From Halomonas litopenaei (GTDB taxonomy: Bacteria; Pseudomonadota; Gammaproteobacteria; Pseudomonadales; Halomonadaceae): a DNA stretch of 64,000 bases. Location: assembly GCF_003045775.1 (NCBI RefSeq), contig NZ_PXNS01000005.1:496001-560000 (forward strand), read 5' to 3'. Below, in pieces: positions 34,066 through 43,320 of this stretch (position 1 is its first letter; each line of letters begins with the position of its first letter). The notes beneath the pieces were generated by a model that did not search any database, had not been told where the DNA came from, and saw only the letters and a program-made list of their open reading frames with translations. Both the position numbers and the translations under genes were made by a program.

Positions 34066-35235
34066 ATGTCCCGGCTAGACAAGCCCCAGCAAGACCTTGA
34101 TACGGCCTCGCCAACGGCCTCCCTGTCCGAACGCATCGCGACCCCGGACCGCCGCCGCTTTCTGAAGGCTGCTGCGGTTGGTTCCGCCGCCGCGGTGGCG
34201 GCACCCTGGGTCGGCAACGTCCAGGCTCAGCAGGGCATCCGCATCCGCATGCAGTCATCCTGGCAGCCCGGCACCACCGGCTACCGCATCTTCGAGGAGT
34301 GGGCCGCCGGCGTCGCCGAGGCCACCAGCGGCGAGGTCACCATCGAGCCGTTCCCGGCCGGAGCCGTGGCCGGTGCCTTCGAGGTAGCCGACGCGGTGCG
34401 CAACGGCGTGCTCGACGGCCAGAACTGGTTCACCGTCTACTGGCCGGGCAAGATGCCCGCCGGGGTCTTTCTCACCGCCTATCCCATGGGCCTGTCGGTA
34501 CCCCACCAGTGGGACATGATGTTCGGTGCCTACGGCGGTTTCGGCATCGCCAAGGACCTCTACCGCAAGCAGGGTCAGGAGCTTCTGGGCTACGTCCACC
34601 ACGACCTCAACCTGATCCACTCCAAGGTACCGCTGAGAAGCTTCGATGACTTCGAAGGGGTGAAGATCCGCATGCCCGGCGGCATCGTCGCCGAGACCTT
34701 CGCCAAGATCGGTGCGCGCACCACGCTGCTGCCGGGCTCCGAGGTCTATCCGGCGCTGGAGAAGGGCACCATCGACGCCGCCGACTACACCGGTGCGGCG
34801 GTCAACTTCGAGCTGGGCTTCTGGCAGGTGACCGACTACATCATCATGGGCCCGCCCTCGACTCCCTGTCTGCACCAGGCGGTCGACCTGATGGATATCG
34901 CGGTCAATCGCCGGGTCTACGAGCGCATGTCCGACCAGACCAAGGACCTGATGCATGACCTGGTCGCGGCCTACTCCCGCGAGCACTACGCCGCCATCCA
35001 GAAGGCCAACGCCGAGGCCTGGCCCAAGTACCGCGAGAAGGGCGTCGAGATCATCCACCTGTCCGAGGACGACGCCGACCGCTTCCGCGACGCCGCGATC
35101 CCGCTGTGGTTCGAATGGGCCAACAAGGATCCGGACGCGGCCAAGCTGTTCCGTGCCCACCTCAACACCATGCTCGATCCGTCGGTGGCACTGATCACCG
35201 AAGAGGACATCAAGGACTTCGAGCTCAACGCCTAG
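34066..35235 (+). CDS. TRAP transporter substrate-binding protein (DctP, TakP-like)
   Basis: A 389-residue periplasmic binding protein. A twin-arginine signal is present: RRRFLKAAAVGSAAAVAAP (residues 29-47), so it is probably exported folded through Tat. The mature part begins near IRIRMQSSWQPGTTGYRIFEEWAAGV, characteristic of the TakP-type (2-oxo-acid/monocarboxylate) group. The carboxylate-binding arginine is in FEGVKIRMPGGIVAETF. The neighbouring fused DctQM supplies the membrane part. Although next to the ectoine locus, this is not the TeaA type, so an organic acid is likelier than ectoine. An AGGAG site lies upstream. Confidence 0.88.
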   Translation: MSRLDKPQQDLDTASPTASLSERIATPDRRRFLKAAAVGSAAAVAAPWVGNVQAQQGIRIRMQSSWQPGTTGYRIFEEWAAGVAEATSGEVTIEPFPAGAVAGAFEVADAVRNGVLDGQNWFTVYWPGKMPAGVFLTAYPMGLSVPHQWDMMFGAYGGFGIAKDLYRKQGQELLGYVHHDLNLIHSKVPLRSFDDFEGVKIRMPGGIVAETFAKIGARTTLLPGSEVYPALEKGTIDAADYTGAAVNFELGFWQVTDYIIMGPPSTPCLHQAVDLMDIAVNRRVYERMSDQTKDLMHDLVAAYSREHYAAIQKANAEAWPKYREKGVEIIHLSEDDADRFRDAAIPLWFEWANKDPDAAKLFRAHLNTMLDPSVALITEEDIKDFELNA

Positions 35236-35245
35236 GCCTGCACGT

Positions 35246-35314
35246 GTCGACCGGGGCGACCCGGTCGACGTCGATGAATATTCCGTGGTCGCCTGGCGAA
35301 ACGCCAGGCGACCA
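35246..35314 (+). other. Two strong hairpins between dctP and dctQM
   Basis: The first is GTCGACCGGG / CCCGGTCGAC with loop GCGA (about 35246-35269). The second is a 13-bp perfect stem with loop AAA (35286-35314), ending just before the GGAGG of dctQM. Such spacers lower permease expression relative to binding protein or protect the upstream mRNA. Confidence 0.7.
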
Positions 35315-35328
35315 GCGGAGGAGCGTCA

Positions 35329-37524
35329 ATGAATCTACAGATTGATTTCGTTCTGCCGCACTGGCTCTACTGGGCGGTGCTGGCAGGACTGCCGCTGATC
35401 GTGATGCTGCTGGTGGATCGAAGCTTCCGCCGGGGTGGCGAGGTGAGCGGTGGCGATACTGCCGAGACCCCCGTCGCGACGAGCGAACAGGCCTACGCAG
35501 CGCCTGGCAATGTGGTGACCCGCGGCATCGACCGCATTTCCGGCTTTGCCGGGCGCTACGTGGCCTACTGGTCGCTGATCGCGCCCTTCGTGTTCACCTA
35601 CGAGGTGGTGCTGCGCTACGCCTTCAACTCGCCGACCAACTGGGCTCACGAGTCGATGACCCTGATGTTCGGTATGCAGTACCTGCTGGCGGGTGCCTTC
35701 GCGCTGCGCGAGGGCGGGCATGTGCGCGTCGATATCCTCTACCAGCGGGCGGCGCCGCTCAACAAGGCCGCGCTGGACCTGGTCACCTCGATCTTCTTCT
35801 TCATCTTCACCCTGGCGCTGTTGACCACCGGCTGGCGTTTCTTCTCGCAGTCGGTCAGCGACGTCTGGTGGTTCGGTGACAGCTACGCCAACGAGGTGTC
35901 CTTCACCGAATGGGCAGTGCAGTACTTCCCGGTCAAGTTCATGCTGTTCTTCGGTGCCTTGCTGCTGCTGTTGCAGGGGATCGCGCAGTTGATCAAGGAC
36001 CTCCAGGCCTATCGTCACCACCGCGAGCACCATGAAGGCTCGACGGTGTTTGCCAGCATTCTGGTGGTGCTGGCGGTGATCCTCGGCGCCTACACCATCC
36101 ACGAAATCGTCAATATCGCCCTGACCGACTACGAGAGCCTGGCGCTCAGCCTTGAGAACTCGCTGTCCACGGTAGGTATCGGAGCGCTGACCCTGTTGAT
36201 GTTCGGCACCCTGATGGTGGTGCTGGTAGCGGGGCTACCGCTGGCCTTCGTTACCGGCGGTCTGGGGGTGGTGTTCCTCTACCTGGTGGGCGATCAGCAC
36301 ATGCTGAACCTGATGCCTTCGCGCATCTTCCCGATGATGACCAACTACCAGCTCTCGGCCATTCCACTGTTCATCTTCATGGCCTCGGTACTGGAGAAGG
36401 CCGGCATCATCGAAGAGCTGTTCGATGTGGTCTACAAGTGGATGGGCGGTCTCAAGGCGGGCCTGGCGATCGCCACCATCATCGCTTCGACGCTGCTGGC
36501 CGCCATGGTCGGGGTGATCGGCGCGGCGGTGGTGACCATGGGCCTGATCGCGCTGCCGGCCATGCTCAAGCGCAACTACCAGCCTGAGATCGCGCTGGGA
36601 TCGATCATGGCCGGGGGCACCCTGGGTATCCTCATCCCGCCGTCCATCCTGGCCATCATCTACGGCGTCATCGCCCAGCAGTCGGTGGGCGAGCTCTACC
36701 TGGGCTCGCTGATTCCCGGCCTGTTGCTGGCCGGCATGTACGCCTTCTACTGCTGGCTAAGGGGCACCCTGAACGTCAAGGTGGCGCCGCCGATGCCGGA
36801 GGAAGACCGGGTCTCCACCGCCGAGAAGCTGCGCCTGCTGCGCAATATGCTGGCGCCTATCGCCCTGGTGTTGCTGGTGCTCGGCATCATCTTCACCGGG
36901 GTGGCGACCCCGGTGGAGGCGGCGGGTATCGGCACCTTCGGTGCGCTGGTGGTGGCGGCGATGCACAAGCGGCTGACCTGGCCCAACCTGCACGCCGCCT
37001 GCATGACCACCCTGGTGGCGACCGCCATGGTCATGTGGATCATCTTCGGTGCCAGCATCTTCGTCGGCTTCTACATCCTGCAGGGCGGCCAGACCTTCGT
37101 GCAGGAGCTGATCGCCGGGGCAGGGCTTGGCCCCTACGCGGTGCTGGCGCTGATGATGGTGCTGCTGGTGGCGCTGGGGATGTTCCTGGACTGGGTCGGT
37201 ATCCTGCTCCTGGCGGTGCCGATCTTCGTACCGCTGATCAAGGGGCTGGACTTCACCGGGGTATTTGGCCTGCCCGGGGTGGACCCCGCCGACGTCTCGC
37301 TGTGGTTCGGGGTGATCTACCTGGTCAATATGCAGATGTCCTTCCTCAGCCCGCCGTTCGGCTATGCGCTGTTCTACATCAAGGGGGTGTGTCCGCCGCA
37401 TATCACCATGGGCCAGATCTTCCGCTCGTCCTTTCCCTTCCTTGCGCTGCAAGCGCTGGGCCTGCTGCTGGTGATCATGTTCCCGGCACTGGTCACCTGG
37501 CTGCCCAACCTGGCCTACGGCTAG
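35329..37524 (+). CDS. TRAP transporter fused permease (DctQM)
   Basis: A 731-residue fusion of the small and large TRAP membrane subunits. The DctQ part (about 1-245) has four helices including VAYWSLIAPFVFTYEVVLRYAFN and HESMTLMFGMQYLLAGAFALREGGHVRVDI. The DctM part (about 250-731) has a dozen helices with the re-entrant loops GTLGILIPPSILAIIYGV and LGMFLDWVGILLLAVPIFVPLI. Sodium-driven uptake of the substrate delivered by DctP is the family role. A GGAGG site follows the two hairpins. A strong terminator ends the operon. Confidence 0.93.
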   Translation: MNLQIDFVLPHWLYWAVLAGLPLIVMLLVDRSFRRGGEVSGGDTAETPVATSEQAYAAPGNVVTRGIDRISGFAGRYVAYWSLIAPFVFTYEVVLRYAFNSPTNWAHESMTLMFGMQYLLAGAFALREGGHVRVDILYQRAAPLNKAALDLVTSIFFFIFTLALLTTGWRFFSQSVSDVWWFGDSYANEVSFTEWAVQYFPVKFMLFFGALLLLLQGIAQLIKDLQAYRHHREHHEGSTVFASILVVLAVILGAYTIHEIVNIALTDYESLALSLENSLSTVGIGALTLLMFGTLMVVLVAGLPLAFVTGGLGVVFLYLVGDQHMLNLMPSRIFPMMTNYQLSAIPLFIFMASVLEKAGIIEELFDVVYKWMGGLKAGLAIATIIASTLLAAMVGVIGAAVVTMGLIALPAMLKRNYQPEIALGSIMAGGTLGILIPPSILAIIYGVIAQQSVGELYLGSLIPGLLLAGMYAFYCWLRGTLNVKVAPPMPEEDRVSTAEKLRLLRNMLAPIALVLLVLGIIFTGVATPVEAAGIGTFGALVVAAMHKRLTWPNLHAACMTTLVATAMVMWIIFGASIFVGFYILQGGQTFVQELIAGAGLGPYAVLALMMVLLVALGMFLDWVGILLLAVPIFVPLIKGLDFTGVFGLPGVDPADVSLWFGVIYLVNMQMSFLSPPFGYALFYIKGVCPPHITMGQIFRSSFPFLALQALGLLLVIMFPALVTWLPNLAYG

Positions 37525-37541
37525 TCGGGCGGTGTCATGAC

Positions 37542-37575
37542 AACGCCTCCGGCCGACTCGGCCGGAGGCGTTTTT
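37542..37575 (+). terminator. Terminator after dctQM
   Basis: 13-bp stem AACGCCTCCGGCC / GGCCGGAGGCGTT with a 5-nt loop, followed by TTT. Strong. The rest of 37525-37816 holds nothing I can identify. Confidence 0.88.
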
Positions 37576-37816
37576 GCAAGATGTTCAGCAGTGGCAGGCA
37601 ACACGCCTTTTTCGGTGCTTCGCCGAAGAATTGCGTGGCGTATCATGACGCTTATCCCCATGGCCTGCCGTGGCCTCTGGCGGTTGTCGCCGACCGGCGA
37701 CGCGGAGGCGAAAATGGCTTGCATTTCGTAACACGATTGTGGGGAACCCTCATGCAACTGCGTCGTCACACTGTGCGAGCGATTGACGAATTCTCAACCA
37801 CCTCCTGGAGGACTTC

Positions 37817-38206
37817 ATGCAACGATTCACCGCCCTGATCACCGCCGCCCTGCTTTCTGCTGGTCTGATGAGCGCCACCGCCCATGCCCAGGAAGCAAAC
37901 GCGCAGGCGTCAGGCAACGCTGACGTCGAGGCTGCCGCTCAGGCGCAGAATTTCTCTGATGCCCAGCTCGAGAAATTCGCCGACGCTTCCAAGGAGATCG
38001 CCGCGATTTCCCAGGACTACACCCAGCAGTTGCAGGAAGCCGAAGGCCAGCAGGCCCAGCAGGATGTGCGCACCGAGGCCAACCAGAAGATGGTCGAAGC
38101 CGTCCAGCAGAGCGGGCTCGAGGTCGAGACCTTCAACGCTATCGGTCAGGCTATCCAGCAGAACCCGGACATGATGAAGCGCGTACAGGAGATGGCGCAG
38201 TCGTGA
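37817..38206 (+). CDS. DUF4168 secreted protein
   Basis: A 129-residue protein with a signal peptide (cleaved near ATAHA|QEA) and a helical body: FSDAQLEKFADASKEIAAISQDYTQQLQEAEG...EANQKMVEAVQQSGLEVETFNAIGQAIQQNPDMMKRVQEM. The pattern LEKFADA...I..I, and the EAVQQSGLxVExFNxIGQAIQ ending, are standard for DUF4168. These small periplasmic proteins are common in halophiles and marine bacteria; the function is unknown. A CTGGAGG site precedes the ATG. Confidence 0.85.
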   Translation: MQRFTALITAALLSAGLMSATAHAQEANAQASGNADVEAAAQAQNFSDAQLEKFADASKEIAAISQDYTQQLQEAEGQQAQQDVRTEANQKMVEAVQQSGLEVETFNAIGQAIQQNPDMMKRVQEMAQS

Positions 38207-38568
38207 GCTGACCGCCACACTCGCCAGTCAAAGAGACTGGCCGCCTAGATCGACGCCCGCCGCCCTCGAGGTCGGCGGGCGTTGTTGTTTGCAGTGCTGA
38301 AGATGTTTGCACAGGGCGAGGATTCGAGCGGCCGGTCGGGTGTGAAGTCGTGATCAACGAAGGATGGATCGGTCATCAGGTCGCAGTGTCAGCAATGCCT
38401 GGCTCTCCGGGCCACGCTCGATGGCTTCTGCGGCGTTTGGCGAGAGGCCGATCAAGATACTGCTAATGCTTTACAGCCGCTGGCCTCGGCTCCATGCTTC
38501 CGATAGTCAGAGGGTGGGGGACCAGGGAGCGTCCTGCTGCCAGCCACGGCGACCGCGCGGAGGACACC
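38207..38568. other. Spacer with two hairpins before the NTase gene
   Basis: This 362-bp region starts with a small hairpin (GCCAGTC/GACTGGC near 38223) and a stronger terminator (38253-38290). The remainder includes the leader of the DUF294 gene. No gene or clear promoter is seen. Confidence 0.4.
38253..38290 (+). terminator. Terminator after the DUF4168 gene
   Basis: 10-bp stem ACGCCCGCCG / CGGCGGGCGT with a 10-nt loop, followed by TGTTGTTT. Confidence 0.75.
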
Positions 38569-40467
38569 ATGGAAGCGGAACTGTTGGAAATCAGCCAGCA
38601 TATGGGGCGCTTTGCGCCCTTTGACGGGCTGTCGGAGGAGTTGCTGGACGAGGTCGCCGGACAGGTGCAGGTCAGCTACTTCAAGGCCGGCTCGACCATT
38701 CTCGAGCTTGATGCCGTGCATCAGGAGTTCTGCTACATCCGCAGCGGCGCGGTGGAGGTCACCCGGCGCAACGGAGAGCTCTACAACCTGCTGGGGGAGG
38801 GCGACATCTTTGGCCACTTCAGCCTGCTGCGCCACAGTCGTGTGCGCTTCCCGGCCAAGGCGCTGGAAGACAGCCTGATCTACTTCATCCCCGAGGCGAT
38901 GTTTCATCAGCTGTGCGAAGCCGACGAGCAGTTCGCCGAGTTCGTCGAGGTGGATCGCCCACGGCTCGAGACGGCGGTGGAAAGTCAGCGCAAGAACAAC
39001 GACATGATGGTGACGCGGATCCGCAAGCTGCTGACTCGCTATCCCGTCATGGTCGAGGCGCGGGCCACTGTGCAGGAGGCGGCGCGCCAGATCAGCGAGT
39101 CCCAGGCCTCGGCGGTGCTGGTGCTGGACAAGCCCGAGAACAACCCGCGCTACACCTTCAAGGATAGTGAAGGTGGCTACTGGCAGGTCACCGGGATCCT
39201 GACCGACAGCGACTTTCGCACCAAGGTCGTGGCCGAGGGACTGTCGCCGGATACTCCGGTGGGCGAGGTCGCCGGCCGCCGCCTGATCGCGGTGCAGTCC
39301 GACGAGTCGGTGCAGGAGGCGATGCTGTGCATGCTGCGCAACAATATCCACCACCTGCCGGTGATGCACCGTCGTTCTCCGGTGGGCATCGTGCACCTCT
39401 CCGACATCATTCGCTACGAGACCCAGAGCAGCCTTTATCTGGTCAGCAACATCTTCCATCAACCGTCGGTGGAGTGTCTGGCCAAGCTGGCGCCGGACGT
39501 CCAGGCCGCCTTTGTGCGCATGGTTCACGACGGTGCCGACTCGCAGATGGTGGGCAAGGCGCTGTCGACCATCGGGCGCAGCTTCACCCGACGGCTTCTG
39601 GAGATGGCGGAAGAGGAGCTCGGGCCGCCACCGGTGCCGTACTGCTTCATGGCGCTGGGCTCGATGGCGCGCAACGAGCAGAGCATCGTCACCGACCAGG
39701 ACAATGCTCTGGTACTGTCCGATGACTTCGATCCAGCGTTGCACGACGAGTACTTCGCGACCATGGCCAAGCGGGTCAGCGATGGCCTGGCCGCCTGTGG
39801 TTATACCTACTGCAAGGGGGACGTGATGGCCACCAATCCGAAGTGGCGCCAGCCGCTGTCGGTGTGGAAGGGCTACTTCACCGAATGGATCGAGCGGCCG
39901 TCACCGGAAGGGCTGCTGCACAGCTCGATCTTCTTCGATCTGGACACGGTCCACGGTGACAATCCGCTGGTGGAGGAGTTGCAGGACCTGGTCGCCACCA
40001 AGGCGTCGAAGCACAAGCGCTTTCTTTCCGCCATGGCGCGTAATGCGCTGAATCGGACGCCGCCGCTGGGCATCTTCCGCACCTTCGTGATGGAGAAGGA
40101 CGGCAAGCACAACAACTCGATCAATCTGAAGCGTCGCGGCACGGCGCCGATGGTGGACCTGATCCGTATCCATGCCCTGGCCTGCGGTTCCCGCGCCCAG
40201 AACAGCTTTGACCGCCTGGACGATATCGATCGCACCCAGTTGCTGGCGCCCGGGGTCAGTGACAAGCTGCGCTACGCGCTCGAGTTTCTGTCCATGTCGC
40301 GGATTCGTCACCAGGTCATCGATCTGGAGCACGAGCACGAGCCCGACAACAATATCGAGCCGGAAAACGTCTCCAGCGAGGAGCGACACAATCTCAAGGA
40401 TGCCTTCCAGGCGCTCAGCAACGCCCAGAAGTTCCTCAAGTTCCGTTATCCCCTTACCAGCAGGTAG
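38569..40467 (+). CDS. cNMP/CBS-domain nucleotidyltransferase (DUF294)
   Basis: A 632-residue multidomain protein. Residues 12-125 are a cyclic-nucleotide-binding-like domain (FKAGSTILELDAVHQEFCYIRSG, GEGDIFGHFSLL). Residues 150-285 are a pair of CBS motifs (YPVMVEARATVQEAAR; VQSDESVQEAMLCMLRNNIHHLPV). From 300 the DUF294 nucleotidyltransferase follows, with the active-site motif LGSMARNEQSIVTDQDNALV (Gly364, Ser365, Asp376, Asp378), then its C-terminal helical part (DUF294_C). It is predicted to transfer a nucleotide to a protein or small molecule under ligand control. Such genes are commonly beside a DnaQ-like exonuclease, as here (5 bp gap), and near acetate permeases. Target unknown. Confidence 0.88.
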   Translation: MEAELLEISQHMGRFAPFDGLSEELLDEVAGQVQVSYFKAGSTILELDAVHQEFCYIRSGAVEVTRRNGELYNLLGEGDIFGHFSLLRHSRVRFPAKALEDSLIYFIPEAMFHQLCEADEQFAEFVEVDRPRLETAVESQRKNNDMMVTRIRKLLTRYPVMVEARATVQEAARQISESQASAVLVLDKPENNPRYTFKDSEGGYWQVTGILTDSDFRTKVVAEGLSPDTPVGEVAGRRLIAVQSDESVQEAMLCMLRNNIHHLPVMHRRSPVGIVHLSDIIRYETQSSLYLVSNIFHQPSVECLAKLAPDVQAAFVRMVHDGADSQMVGKALSTIGRSFTRRLLEMAEEELGPPPVPYCFMALGSMARNEQSIVTDQDNALVLSDDFDPALHDEYFATMAKRVSDGLAACGYTYCKGDVMATNPKWRQPLSVWKGYFTEWIERPSPEGLLHSSIFFDLDTVHGDNPLVEELQDLVATKASKHKRFLSAMARNALNRTPPLGIFRTFVMEKDGKHNNSINLKRRGTAPMVDLIRIHALACGSRAQNSFDRLDDIDRTQLLAPGVSDKLRYALEFLSMSRIRHQVIDLEHEHEPDNNIEPENVSSEERHNLKDAFQALSNAQKFLKFRYPLTSR

Positions 40468-40472
40468 CCGCC

Positions 40473-41195
40473 ATGCCGTTGCTTCGCCCCAAGACTCGCT
40501 CGGCGCCGGATTGGCACGACTACCTGGTCGCCCGACGTCAGAAGAGCCGCCAGCAGGCGCTGGTGGACTTCTTCGCCGGGGCCGACCTGTCGCCGATCCT
40601 GCCGATTCAGGAGGCGCCGCTGATGGCACTGGACCTGGAGACCACCGGGCTCGATCCCAGGCGTGACGAGATCGTCTCGATTGGCCTGGTGCCCTTTTCG
40701 CTGTCGCGTATTCGGCTCGCCGAGCGGCGCTACTGGGTGGTGCGTCCCCATCGCACCCTGAACGCCGAGTCGGTGACCTTTCATCACATCACCCACGCCG
40801 ATATCCAGGGGGCTCCGCGGATCGAGGAGGTGCTCGCCGATGTCTTCCGCGCCATGGCCGGCCACCTGCTGGTGGTGCACTTTCGCCATATCGAGAGGTC
40901 CTTTCTGGACGCCGCGGTACGAGCGGCCTGGAAGGAGTCACTGAGCTTCCCGGTGATCGACACCATGTCGCTGGAGGCGCGCATCCACCGTCAGTCGACC
41001 ATGGCGCGCTTTCGTCGCTGGATGGGCCGACCACCCAGGTCGATCCGCCTGCACGACAGTCGGCTGCGCTACGGGCTACCGCATTATCATGGCCACCACG
41101 CCCTGACCGACGCCATCGCCACGGCGGAGTTGCTGCAGGCGCAAGTAGCCGGCAACTACGGCCCGGAGACGCCCATCGGCATGTTGTGGAGCTGA
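40473..41195 (+). CDS. DnaQ-like 3'-5' exonuclease
   Basis: A 240-residue DEDDh exonuclease. Motif I is LMALDLETTGLDP (Asp54, Glu56), motif II is in LVVHFRHIERSFLD (Asp146), and motif III is HYHGHHALTDAIATAELL (His209, Asp213). The usual Ala-His-Asn start of motif II has become VVHFRH, a small departure. It starts 5 bp after the DUF294 gene with overlapping translation signals, so the two are a tight operon. It is not the replicative epsilon subunit; its substrate is unknown, and RNA or modified DNA or nucleotides are possible. Confidence 0.87.
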   Translation: MPLLRPKTRSAPDWHDYLVARRQKSRQQALVDFFAGADLSPILPIQEAPLMALDLETTGLDPRRDEIVSIGLVPFSLSRIRLAERRYWVVRPHRTLNAESVTFHHITHADIQGAPRIEEVLADVFRAMAGHLLVVHFRHIERSFLDAAVRAAWKESLSFPVIDTMSLEARIHRQSTMARFRRWMGRPPRSIRLHDSRLRYGLPHYHGHHALTDAIATAELLQAQVAGNYGPETPIGMLWS

Positions 41196-41240
41196 ATATG
41201 GGAGTTGAGCTGCCCGTCGAGGCGTCAGCCATCTCTCCAA

Positions 41241-41276
41241 AAGAAAAGCGGCAGCCCGAGGGCTGCCGCTTTTTTC
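41241..41276. terminator. Bidirectional terminator between exonuclease and BCCT genes
   Basis: An AAAAGCGGCAGCCC / GGGCTGCCGCTTTT stem with loop GAG, followed by more T (plus) and preceded by A-rich DNA (so T on the minus strand too). It serves both converging genes. Confidence 0.88.
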
Positions 41277-41304
41277 ATGCGCTTGCTGTCTGCGTAAGGC
41301 TGGC

Positions 41305-42975
41305 CTAGACCGCCTTGGGCTCGCTCATCAGGCCCTTGATGATGGCGTAGCAGGCCACCAGCAGCACCAGGGTGAACGGCAGCCCGGTCGAGACCGCCGC
41401 CGCCTGCAGGGCGGTAAGACCGCCGCCCAGCAGCAGGGCGATGGCGATGGCGCCTTCGATGATGGCCCAGAACACGCGCTGCGGCTTGGGTGCGTCGACC
41501 TTGCCGCCGGCGGTGATCGAGTCGATGACCAGCGAACCGGAGTCCGAAGAGGTCACGAAGAACACGATGACCAGCACGATGCCGATGAAGGAAGTGATCG
41601 AGGCCAGCGGCAGCTCGCCGAGCATGGCGAACAGCTTGAGCTCGAGTGCGGCGTCCTGGACGCCCTGGAAGCCGTCGGTGATGTACTGCTCGATGGCGGT
41701 ACCGCCGAAGGAGGTCATCCACAGCACCGATACCAGGGTCGGGACCAGCAGCACGGCGGTGAGGAACTCACGCACGGTGCGGCCACGGCTGACCCGGGCG
41801 ATGAACATGCCGACGAACGGAGACCAGGAGATCCACCAGGCCCAGTAGAAGGCGGTCCAGCCCTGGACGAAGTTGGCGTCCTCGCGACCGAAGGGGTTGG
41901 ACAGCGCCGGCAGCTCGGCCAGGTAGTGACCCAGGTTGGTGAAGAAGCCGGTGGCGATGGCCAGAGTCGGGCCCACCAGGATCACGAACGCCAGCAGCAG
42001 GAAGGCCAGCACCATGTTCACCTGGGACAGGCGCTGCACACCCTTCTCGACGCCAAGCATGATGGAACACAGGGCGACAGCGGTAATGCCGGCGATCAGC
42101 AGCACCATGGTGGTGTCGGTATTCGGCGTACCGAACAGCTCGTTCAGGCCGGCGGCAGCCTGAGAGGCACCAAGCCCCAGCGAGGTGGCCAGACCGAACA
42201 GGGTGGCAAAGACCGCCAGGATGTCGATCAGGTGGCCCGGCCAGCCCCATACGCGCTCGCCCAGGATCGGGTAGAACACCGAGCGCATGGTCAGCGGCAG
42301 ACCCTTGTTGAAGGCGAAGATGGCCAGTGACAGGCCGACGATGGCGTAGGCCGCCCAGGGGTGCAGACCCCAGTGGAAGATGGTTGCCGCCATGCCGAGA
42401 TCGACCGCGGCCTGTTCGTCACCGGCGGCGGCGCCCAGCGGAGCCCAGTCGGTACGTATGCCGTTTTCGCCGACCGAAGTGCCCCCGAGCGCGGTGGAGA
42501 AGTGGGTCATCGGCTCGGACACGCCATAGAACATCAGACCGATGCCCATGCCGGCGGCGAACAGCATGGCGAACCAGCCCATGTAGCTGTAGTCGGGCGT
42601 GGCCTCGGCACCACCGATGCGGACCTTGCCCAGCGGGGTGAAGATCAGTACCAGTGCCAGCAGCACGAATACGTTGCCGCCGAGCAGAAAGACCCAGGAC
42701 AGGTTGCTGGTCAGCCAGCCACGGATGCCATTGAAGAACGGCTCGGCGCCGCCCTGAAAGGCCAGGGTCAGGATCACGAAGACCAGGATCAGCAGCGACG
42801 AGACGGTGAACACCTTGCCGTGCAGGTCCACGTCCACGCCGAAGGACTTGGTGACGATATTGTCCTGACCGATAACGTAGTCCGTATCGATCAGGTTGGC
42901 TGGCCCCTCCGGGGCCGGTACTCCTTCACTACCGGTATCGGCAGATGAAGGCTTGTGGTTGGGGTCTTTTTCCAC
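41305..42975 (-). CDS. BCCT-family betaine transporter (sodium-coupled type)
   Basis: A 556-residue BCCT carrier with 12 helices. Helix 3 reads AAGMGIGLMFYGVSEPMTH, the GMGIG form linked to sodium-coupled glycine betaine uptake (BetP-like). The aromatic box on helix 8 is WAWWISWSPFVGMFIARVSRGRT. The N-terminus is 55 residues long and acidic, and the C-terminal tail is short, so osmosensing through a long BetP-like tail is not obvious. Start is GTG at 42975 with AAGGGAG 8 nt upstream. It forms an osmolyte-uptake block with proVWX next door. Confidence 0.92.
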   Translation of the reverse strand: MEKDPNHKPSSADTGSEGVPAPEGPANLIDTDYVIGQDNIVTKSFGVDVDLHGKVFTVSSLLILVFVILTLAFQGGAEPFFNGIRGWLTSNLSWVFLLGGNVFVLLALVLIFTPLGKVRIGGAEATPDYSYMGWFAMLFAAGMGIGLMFYGVSEPMTHFSTALGGTSVGENGIRTDWAPLGAAAGDEQAAVDLGMAATIFHWGLHPWAAYAIVGLSLAIFAFNKGLPLTMRSVFYPILGERVWGWPGHLIDILAVFATLFGLATSLGLGASQAAAGLNELFGTPNTDTTMVLLIAGITAVALCSIMLGVEKGVQRLSQVNMVLAFLLLAFVILVGPTLAIATGFFTNLGHYLAELPALSNPFGREDANFVQGWTAFYWAWWISWSPFVGMFIARVSRGRTVREFLTAVLLVPTLVSVLWMTSFGGTAIEQYITDGFQGVQDAALELKLFAMLGELPLASITSFIGIVLVIVFFVTSSDSGSLVIDSITAGGKVDAPKPQRVFWAIIEGAIAIALLLGGGLTALQAAAVSTGLPFTLVLLVACYAIIKGLMSEPKAV

Positions 42976-43320
42976 GTGCGATCTCCCTTGCGTTTAAAAA
43001 TGGTAACTGTGGCGTCACGCCATCGACTCGGAGCGGGGTCGCGGCTGGCTCGCCTGTCATCGATACCGTATGGTCCAGCCTGCCTGAAGTGTGGCCTGCC
43101 TGAGCCAGCTTGCCAGTTGTGCCGTCAACGGCATCTGTTCGAAGGCCGCCCGGGCACGCCTGGGTCAGCTTGCCACGATCGTCCGAGACCCAAGGTTCTG
43201 CCGGCGACCGCTTGCACCGCGTGGGCGACGCAGGTGCTGGCCGCAACGACAGCAGGGGCGCCCCGGGGCACCCCTGACCATTGCCACAGCATCATGACGG
43301 TGGCGTGGCATCTATCGGAC
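42976..43320. other. Spacer between the BCCT gene and proX
   Basis: 345 bp with no coding sign. Near the BCCT end is a small AT-rich patch (minus strand CCATTTTTAAACGC) that may hold its promoter. The middle has loose repeats of CCTGCCTGA and CAGCTTGCCA (43079-43175). Confidence 0.4.

Noticed and set aside
34066..37524. TeaABC-type ectoine transporter
   Set aside because: Although next to the ectoine genes, the binding protein has a Tat signal and the TakP-like start, and the permease is a DctQM fusion, unlike the three-gene TeaABC as I know it.
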